The notes beneath the pieces are model-generated. The model did no database searches. It saw only the letters and a list, made by a program, of their open reading frames with translations, and was not told the origin of the DNA. From Diphasiastrum complanatum (taxonomy: Eukaryota > Streptophyta > Lycopodiopsida > Lycopodiales > Lycopodiaceae), in the NCBI GenBank assembly GCA_029204225.1, contig CM055097.1, positions 25,947,039-26,011,038 on the forward strand: 64,000 nucleotides of DNA, in the 5' to 3' direction. Of the stretch, positions 37,401 to 47,700 are shown one piece after another; within the stretch, counting starts at the first letter, position 1; each line of letters begins with the position of its first letter. A program made the position numbers and the translations under genes.

Positions 37401-40400
37401 TTTAACAGACAGGTCTAATCCAAGTCATATAACTAAATCCATCATAACATTTATATCAAAAATAGTCAACAAAAGGTTTAAACAAAAAGCAGTACACTTC
37501 AAAGGAGACCTCATTAATGAAAGTTAAGCATCAACGAGTAATAAATTCATGATCATTTCATGGCACTTCAACTCTTACCGTTAGTAGCAACAACCATATT
37601 GAGGGGATAAAAAGACTGCTCACACGAATTTTTTCATTGTTAACATTTAGAGTGTTGTATGAAGTCTGATCAAAAGAACTCAAGACAGTTCGTTCATTGT
37701 GATCATAGTGACTAAAACAAGCAAGTAAATCATGAGAGTATTTCTTAATTAGATGTGTGTGTGTGTGTGTGTGTGTGTTTGACAATGTGTGTGTATGTGT
37801 ATGTGTGTGTGTGTGCGTGTGTGTGTGTGAATAGATTCTTAAGTTAGAAGAGTGTGTTTGAGAGAGAGGGAGGTAGACTTAGGGGTGGGTGGGTGTGTGT
37901 GGGGGGAGAGAGGGAGGAAGGGTTAGCCTTTCGGTGTGAGTGAGTGAAAAATCCGTTAGAAAGTTAGATGTTTATTGAGATAGAAATTAGAATCTAGATC
38001 ATACGAGTTTGAGTGAGCACTTCCCACTTAGTGAGGGATAGAGAGACTAGAATCTAGATACCATGCCGAGAGAGAAGGATCCCTTGTGGGATCATGTGAC
38101 AGTTGCTTCTAATTATGGCACCTCAGGCACTAAGAGGTGGACTTGTAAGTATTGCGGCAAGGACTACACAGGTGGCCCCACTAGAATAAAGGCACACCTA
38201 TTGCGTCTAAGTCGTTATGAGATCGCAGGTTGTACGCGAGCACCTGACTCATTGATGATACCTGCAGCTCCATCTACGGCTACCTCGGAGGCTCGTCCTT
38301 CGCCCACAGGTTAGTGATCGTAATCCGTGGTTCGGAATTCCTAAGCTGTTAAAAATCCTAAGTTATTGACAATTGTAAGTTGTTGCTAGATGCTAAATAG
38401 AAAATATTTGCATTGATAATTTTGTTGTAAATTATAATTCATTGCATGTAGTATGTACTTTGACTTACTACAATCTACAGACTACTATAGTCTATCACAA
38501 TTCATTTATCTCCATTGTCGTAGAATCTAGATAGTAACTATTAATTTGTGGCCATTGGCAATTTGCAACAGTTCCAGCAAACCCTTCCACATCACAGGGT
38601 CAGACTCAGAGTCAGAGTGATAAGGTGGCACCGTTGTCACGAGGCTCTTCTCATGCCCTTGGCCACATTCACTGCCTCCTTAGTCCGGGGGGGCCTAATC
38701 CTTATTTCTCAGGTTTCGAAGGATCAACGTGCCGAGCCTTCCATCCCCATATATCACCCTCTTCCCCAAAATTATTACCTCATAAAATACCTTCTTCCGA
38801 TCCGCAACCTGCATAGGGGTGAGATCATCATCCATAAATACGCGTGTACCTCTAAGTTCGGCCCGTAGTCTAAGGACGGCCCGATGTTCTTCCAAATTGG
38901 TGAAGCGAACAATGAGTGTAGCAGGGTCCTTGTTGGTTCTCCATGCTCTCTCCAATCCCTTCAAGTGGTGGGAAGGCACATTTGTAAGAAAATTGGTTGA
39001 TTCGGTCATTGGATCTTTGGTGTCTTCAATCCCTCGAACCCTAACATTCATAGATTTATATTCCCGCATGTTCTCTTCGGAGATAGTGGCTGAAATGGAT
39101 TATTGAAGGTGGATGTACCTGCTTCAATATCATCCTTGAAGAGAGAGGCCCATGTTTTTGTCTCTGCCTTGTGTTGTTCAATCTTGTCTTCCAACTCTTG
39201 GATTTTCGTGGAGGTAGAGATAACAAGCTCCCCATGCCTATTCATTGCTTCTTCCAAAAAAGTGATTTGAGCGAGCATGGCTTCCTTTTCAATAGACATA
39301 GAATGAATAGTTGCTTGGAGCTGTCCCATTTCTTTCCGTAGAGAGCTGGATTTCTCTTTGCTTTGTTCAATGTAGGATAGGCTATACTGCTCAAACAATT
39401 TGGTAGGGGTATAGAATTCCGGAAGTGGCAGGATAGGAGCCCCTGTAAGAGAAGGAGAGGAAGGATTGGCATCATCAACAAAGGAGGCCTCAGCAGCTTC
39501 AGCAGGCAGCTCCACTGCCTGCGCAGCAGGTAGCTTCTCGTCTGCCTGCGTGGCAGACTGTACGATTGCCTGTTGCGTAGGCAGCATATCCCCTTCCTGT
39601 GCAGTAGGTGTATTAGCTGCCTCCTGCGCAGGTAGCACCTGTGTTGGAGGCAGCACCTGCGTTGGAGAACGCTTTTGGAAGGGAGAGTGAGGGGAGCTAG
39701 CTCCCCCTCATTTTTTTGGTGCCATAAGAGGAGGAAGAAGGGGGAAGGAGGGCACTAGGAAGGTGCCATAGCAATGAGAGAGAGAGAGAGATATATATAT
39801 ATTTAAGTCTTTTAATTGCCAGAACGCACATAAGACCAAGCAAGGACATTTCAAGTATGATAAATACCAAAAGGAGCATATAAACAAACAACTACAGATA
39901 AAAATAAAGGATTAACCAGCCAAACTAAAGCAGATCCCTATATTTCTCTCAAGTATATTTAAGAGATGATACAATGCAATGCAATTTAAATATAACCATA
40001 CAGCAAACAAGCAAGTGAAAAATTGTCTAATAGATCATGTCACAAAGGACCTTGGCCAAAGAAAGCAAGCCTAGATGATGCTGCAGGTGCAAAGAGGACC
40101 CGGTTGTATGAGCCCTACATCTGTGAAGTCTCCTGATTGCCATGAAACTCGATCTCGAAGCAATACGCTGGTGCCGGTCTCGGTAAAGCACTCAAGAAGG
40201 GATATTTGACTCATCCTCTGACAATGTCACAACCTCAAGAAATGCTCTAGAGCACCTCCTCAAGGAAAAGGAGGTGATCTGGGTCTGGGAGTCCTAATGT
40301 CCATCGACATGTATCCCTACGGAGCAAGAACAGCTCAAGCAGCATCAGTGCGACACGCCGAGGGTCTGCATATGAAATAAGTGAACATAGTGTAACGGGA

Positions 40401-43400
40401 GAATCGTGGAAGAGACAATTATAGCCTCCCTGAATCTCATATGCACTCTTTTTGTAATGAGAGTATAACCATATAGGTGTCTGGTATTACGAAGATTAGG
40501 AGACAATGAAGATTGTGCATAAGCGACTTGTAGATGGAGTTGATTACAGATATCATCATACCAAGGTTTGAGATGGTGACGTATAGAAGGATGAGAAGAG
40601 GGAAACATGGATGGTTGGACTTGGAAGTTGATTATCCTAAGCACAATATGCCATTGCTATGCTTTGTGCTTGGAACCACCGATGTCACAAAAACTTGCCT
40701 AAACAATCCTAAGCGTCCCTAGATTGCACAACCTAAGTTATAACAAAAACTAAAGATCCAACATAGTAAACTAAACAAAGACATCCGTATATAGACTAGC
40801 AAAGCATGTCTTCAACAGGGAAGGAAATACAAGCTAAGACAACACTTTCATGTATGCCAACACTCGCAATGTGTGTGTGTGTGTGTGTGTGTGTGAGTGA
40901 GAGAAATTCAATTCTTTTGATCACTCAAATGAAGTTAGGGAACCTAGAATACAAAGAACATGACCTTATGTAGTTGGGCCTCAAAAGATTAAGTGGCATA
41001 TTACTATGGGCTCATTTCTAACTTCATGTCTAAGTTAACTTGCTTTGAATATATTTATCTTTGCAATCAACTTGACTCTCCCAAGGTTATGATAATTCTA
41101 CTTGAGCTATGCCATTTGATTCCCTAATTGTCCTTGGTGGGACACTCAATCACAACTAACTATTTAGTAATCCTAACGCTTCTTGGCATTTATATAATTC
41201 AAAACACTTTGTGCAGGTACATGTGCACCATTATGCAATGTCTAACTTAATAAAGTACATAACTAGAAAAGGTGAGGCTATGAAAGCCCTTGTTAATATA
41301 TCTCACATTGTGTACATTTGGGGGTAGTCTCATGTGGCTCTGAAATGCCCAACATGCCTCCCACTAATCTAGTACTTGTCCCTTAGTACTAGCAGGAGTT
41401 ATTACTATGGTTAACAATTCGCTACTTGCATCGTTCCTTCCTTGAACTGCCTTTGTGATGAGGAAGAGGTGTGGTTGTTATGCAGCATACATGAACTGTA
41501 GTTTGTTGTGCTTATATTGTTGAATTGTAGAGCTGCGTTGATATGCTAAATTCAAAGTTCAAACATGGATCTTCCATTGCTTAGTGGAGATATCATCTCT
41601 CTATTTTGAATGCTCGGTGGAGACATTAGGCTATCAAGGGAAGAAATAAAAGGATCTCCATCAACATGATCTTTGAAATTAACCAAGAAATCTTTCCTTG
41701 ACTTCCTACTATTTACTTTCTTATGAGCAAGCGTCTTCTATCTCTATGTTGCCAAAAAAATCTACTCCAAGAGCGATGAATCACTCAAAAGATTGTTGCT
41801 AAGGTACTTACAATTTGTACATCGACAAATAGAACTTTTATGTGCATGCAAATGGAAGGCTTGCATAAGTGACCCTAGAGAGACAAGTTGCATAGTTGAC
41901 ACTAGAGAGACAAGTTGAATTCTAAAAAAAATTCTTAAAGATTGGAGGTTTCTATTTGTGTCTCAATACCTTCTTCTATCAAGGATGTAGGTAGCTAATT
42001 TGCAAGCAATCAACAAACACATAGATAAACTGAAAGAGAGATCACTCCTCAACCCAAGAGAATGTTATATGAACTGTATTCACAAAAAGACTAAAGGGTA
42101 CATATATACAGTCTTATTTTTGGGGGGCACTGCTGCATGGTGTTACGGTTCCCGTTACGGGACGTGTGTGTCCCGTCATTACAGTTCCATAACCCATGAC
42201 GAAGGTGATGTGAATGGGGTCTCGGGCTGCTCCTACACCCGAGAACCCCGACCCAGTAGGCACTGGAAACAGGTGGACCACGATCCAAGTATCTAACTTG
42301 ACCATCCTGATAAATGGCAAAACGACCAGATGCCTTAGCCTAAGAAGAAGAAGAAGAAGAAGATCACGAAGAGAGAGAGAGAGAGAGAATTTGCAAGTTC
42401 AGCTCCAAACATGATTATTAGCAACCAGCAAATACAACTAGCATGACTTTAAAAGGTCCTATTAAAATTCACAACATATACACAAAGTGTAAAAGGAACG
42501 CATCATGGATTATTATTAGAATGGATAAGCAATGTAAAAGCCAAGCTTTTCATACCACCATTCAAAATTAGTTCACATATAAGTAGGAAAAATAGAACAG
42601 ATCTCTAAGCATAAAGTTAACGCTGTACCACAATTGCAACAGAGAAATTTCGAATGTTTTCATAGTTGTTCACAATCCCCATCCGCTTCAATGCCATCAA
42701 CCTACTGTAAGGATTGCTTCCAACAACTTCTCCACTCATTTCCTGTTTGTTAGAGGAAAATACATCCAGATTTTAATAGTAGGCCTTCTATAGTCTTACG
42801 ATGGCTCATTGCCTTGTTTTGCTTGTTAAATAACATGAACCAAAGTATATTGACCTATCTGAAATAGAATAAACTTCACCTGTATTTTCTTCCGAGATCC
42901 TAATTGTGCTGCAGAAATATCATTGGATAACCTTAAAATCCTTTCAGCACTCTCTTTAATCTGCACAAGAAAAGGAAAGTTTAAATAAACAGTACGATCT
43001 TTAAGCCCATTCCAAAATAATAAAAGATATAAGAATAGGTATCACTACCTTCACCATGCCAAGTCCCAAGTCATTTTGTCTAACGAGGTGCTTCTTCAAG
43101 GTAGGTTGCACCTAAATAGAATCGTATTTATAAAGGATTGTTCATTAAGGTCCGCATCAAAAAAAGAGTAAGAATCTAGAGAGAATCCAGGTATCGAGCA
43201 TTGACTACATTTTTAAAAGATAAGTCAGGGGTGTTGTCATGCCCAATGTTAAAATTTAAGACTTAAGTAAAGTTATTCCATAATGGCATAGCTAAATTAC
43301 ATCAAATTCAAAGCTAAAACACCATGACATCCATCGTTGAAGCTCTCCACCACATATATGATTAGCCTATGGTCCACGTCCACCCTTTATATAGATAGCT

Positions 43401-44693
43401 AGACCAAATTCTGAAAATAACCTTGAGACTTTCCACAAAGTTACTTGACCCTTTGGTTTTGCGTGACCCTTTAGGAAAGACATGCTCTTAGTTTTAATAT
43501 CTTGTCTATCTCTTGAATAAAAATTGCTGTCAATCACAGCAAGATTAGAAGACAAACAGCTTGGACCTTTCATCAAGTGTTTATAAAAAGCAGGTTGTGC
43601 CTTGTGGAAGCTCGATACTGTCAATAACTTGGTTGTGCACAAAAATGTTGAGGATAATCAATCCATTTTCTTCATTGCTGCAGAATAATGTGATGGAGCT
43701 TACTAGTTTTTTTAAGGAGCAGCAGAGGATGATGAGGGACAGTTGTTTGTCGACTTTTCTTAGAAGCTGATGTGATTTTCCATGAAACATGTGTTCAAAC
43801 ACATCTATACGTGAAAGAGTTTCCATAAGTACATGACTAACTTGAGTTTGCTTAAAATTTCAATAAAATAACGACTTAATTCTTTGAAGGATCTTCCTCT
43901 CATCCATTTTTGCAGTAGAGCCTCCACTATGCCAGTGTACTCCTTTGGTACAACCTCAACCTTCATGTTTGCCTCTTAGAAGCAATCAACTGTAAACAGA
44001 ACATACACAATGCAGATTTAGACACTAATTGAAAGATGTTCAATTTAAAGTTAATGCCATCAGTAAGAATAGGAGGAACTAAAATTACTAGAAAATTACA
44101 CATGAAGAATCTCTAGTCTGATGTCAAGAGGATACTTCCAAGCCATTTCTTGTGACTTGTCTGCCATCATCTTCTTGCCTATAATTTCTAGAATTCTAGA
44201 TTCTATTCCAAGTTGAACTCAAATTTCAGACCTAGCCACCATTCCTGCTTTTCCAAGACTGCCAAATATGCTTCATGCTCTTGATCCCTGAAACATCCCT
44301 AACTGTCTGGCCTTCCGCACAGCATCCCTGCCATACTTTTCAATATCCTTGTAGCAGCCCTAGTTCCTATCCCGCAGAATGCCCACTCCCATTTATTTAA
44401 CTTCATTTTCTTATTTTCATTGAAAGATGAGCTACAGCCAGTGGATATCGACCATACATCCACCATTTGGCATCCACACACAAATTAATTAGCGTACAAA
44501 AGAACGTACGCCTGAATGTTCATGTGGTATACATTCAAGTACGATGCAACAATGCAAGACACTTTACTATCACACTATGAATTGTAACACTCATTCATGT
44601 TTCATGCACAAAAAAGTAATGAAACCCCAGCGGGAAAAACATTCCGACCGTTGGGGCATTTTTGTCCAACAGGCTGAAAAAAGTAAATGAATC

Positions 44694-44725
<32 letters not shown>

Positions 44726-47700
44726 TTTGCATGGTTGCAGCGAATCATGATTCACAGAGTTAGTGATTTGCGAATCGCGATTTGCTGCAGCGAATCGCCC
44801 AAAAAAAAATTCCTTGTTGCAAAAAATTTTGGACCAAAAAATACTGGAATTGAACCTGTGAATACATGCAATATGGGTATAAGTAGAAAGAGTAAATGGG
44901 TTTCGAATAGCTACGGGTTCAATTCCAGTACATTCCAGGTTCAATTCTAGTAGTTTTTAGGTCCAAAAAAATTTGCGAAACAAAGAATAAAAATGCAAAG
45001 TAAAAAAAAATTTGCGAATCACAATTTGGACTGCGATCTAGAATCGTGATGCATCTATGGCATATATGGGGGGTCCGATAACAACTTTTTAAAAGAAATT
45101 TAAGCACAAATAGAAACCTATTTCTGCCAAATACTACTAAATGTAAACCAGGTGAAATTACTGGAAAGCCAATGATATTACCATAGTTTATTGCTAATAT
45201 TGCCATATGCTATGGACACTATAGAATTGCCAATGAAACCAGCATCCATGAATGCAGTTCAGAGCTCTGTCAGCTAATCGGAGACGAAGACCATCAGGTA
45301 TTCTTATGTGACTTTCAGTTTATTCTTGAACTTTCTATTTCCAGTTCTATACAGCAGAAAATTAGTAAATTAGAAACTTTATTGTCTAAATTTAAAGATG
45401 TTTTTCCTGAATTTGCCACATGGTTTGCCACCCAGCAGAGAGGTAGATTATGTAATAAACCTAGTACCAGGTACAGCACCTGTTTCTAAACCTCCGTATC
45501 GGGTCAGCCGAACAGAGGATGAAGAAATAACTAGGCAGTTAACAGATTATCTTGGGAAAGGCCAAATTCAGACCAGTAGTTCACCTTGGGCCTCACCAGT
45601 CCTATTGGTGAAAAAGAAAGAGGGGTCTATGCGTCTTTGCGTAGATTACAGAGCCCTCAATAAAGTCACAATTAAAAATAAGTATCCTATGCCTCGGGCA
45701 GACGAGTTGTTTGATCAACTCGACAGGGCTAAATATTTCAGTAAAATAGACCTCAAATCGGGATATCATCAAGTCCGTATGAAATCGGAAGATGTCTCGA
45801 AAACAGCTTTTGGGGCTCGTCATGGTCATTATGAGTTTGAGGTGATGCCATTTGGGCTCACAAATGCTCCAGCTACCTTTATGACCTTGATGAACAGTGT
45901 CCTCAGACCATACTGGGGTAAGTTTGTAGTCGTATTTTTAGATGACATCCTCGTCTACAGCAAAACGAGGAAGGAGCATCTAAAACACCTCAGAAAGGTG
46001 TTTCGACTGTTCAGAAAGCATAAGCTTTATGCTAAATAATCCAAGTGTGAATTCTTCGTTGAAGAAGTAGCATATTTGGGTCACATTATCTCGTCAGATG
46101 GGATTAAGATGGACTTGAATAAGGTTAAAGCCATACTCAGTTGGCTGAGACCTCAGAATATTTAAGAACTTCAGATCTTTCTTGGTTTGGCGGGATAATA
46201 CAGACGATTTGTCAAGGAATATGCTCAGATAGCAATTCCCATGACAAATCTTCTTAAAGGGAAGGGAAAGGAGTTCATTTGGGAGTCCGCACAGCAGGAG
46301 AGCTTTGATGCTCTCAAAACAGCCTTAGCTACAGCACCAGTTCTAAAAGTCGTCGACCCCAATCAGCCATTTGTGGTCGAAACAGATGCTAGCAACTTTG
46401 CAGTAGGTGCTGTGCTAACTCAGGGTGGACAACCAGTTGCGTTCGAGAGTAAAAAACTCGAGCGAGCTCAGACTAGGTACAGTGCCAATGAAAAGGAGCT
46501 CTTTTCTATAGTCCATGCCCTTAAGACTTGGAGGCATTATTTGTATGGTGCCAACTTTGAGGTCCTGACAGACCATAAAGTCTCAGATACCTTTGCAATC
46601 AACCTGAGCTTAGAGGTCAGAAAGCTCGTTGGGCAAAGTTGATGCAAGAGTTTGATATGTCTATCAGATATAGACGGGGAAAATTCAATACAGTAGAAGA
46701 TGCCCTTAGCAGAATGCCTATGATAAACGAGCTGAGTTTTACTTGGATTCGTAATGAGTTACTCGAGTCCTTGAGAGGGAAATGCCAGCATGATGCATTC
46801 TTCTCTACTATCTGGAACTCAGTCCAATGCAGACAGTTACAGACTCCAGAATTAGTTCCCGGGGCTGGTGCCAGTTCATCCAAGAATACGGCAGCTTTCG
46901 TTGAGGATGATGATGATGAGTCCGAGTATACGTCGTCAGATGACGTTGAGGATTCTGAGCCTGTATTACCCAAGCAAACCCCAGTGGTTGAGGGTCAGTT
47001 GACTCAAGGATTCAAATGGAAACAGTATTCCATTCAGGATGAGTACTTGCTCTATAGAGATAGAGTATGTGTCCCCAATTCAGAGGATTATAGGCAGCAG
47101 GTCCTATATGAATGTCATGACAATCCTAGTGCGGGACACCCAGGCATACAGAAGACCTATGAGCTTCTTCGTGGCAATTTTTCTGGCCCAGTATGAAACA
47201 CGACGTCCACCAATATGTAACCAGTTGCCAGAAATGTCAAGTAAACAAAGCAGGCGTTTAAAGGCACGAGGGTTGTTGCAGCCCTTAGAAATACCAGCTG
47301 GTAAATGGGAGAGTATCTCCATGGATTTTATGGTAGGCCTGCCTAAAACCCAAAAGGGTAATGACGCTATATGGGTCACAGTTGACCGTCTGACCAAAAT
47401 GGCTCATCTTATTCTGACCAAAACAACCGTTAGAGCTCCAGAGTTAGCGAGGTTGTTTGTAGACGGGCTATTTAAATTGTACGTTTTACCTTCTGGCATA
47501 GTCAGCAACCGGGACAGTAAGTTTATTGGAAATTTTTGGAGGGCAGTATTCCATCATCTCCATACTAAACTTAATATGAGTACCACCGACCATCCACAGA
47601 CGGACGGTCAAATAGAGAGGGTAAATCAGGTGCTGGAGGATATGCTTCGTGCATACGTCAGCAAGAAGCAGACTAATTGGGAGGAGTATCTCTCAAAATT

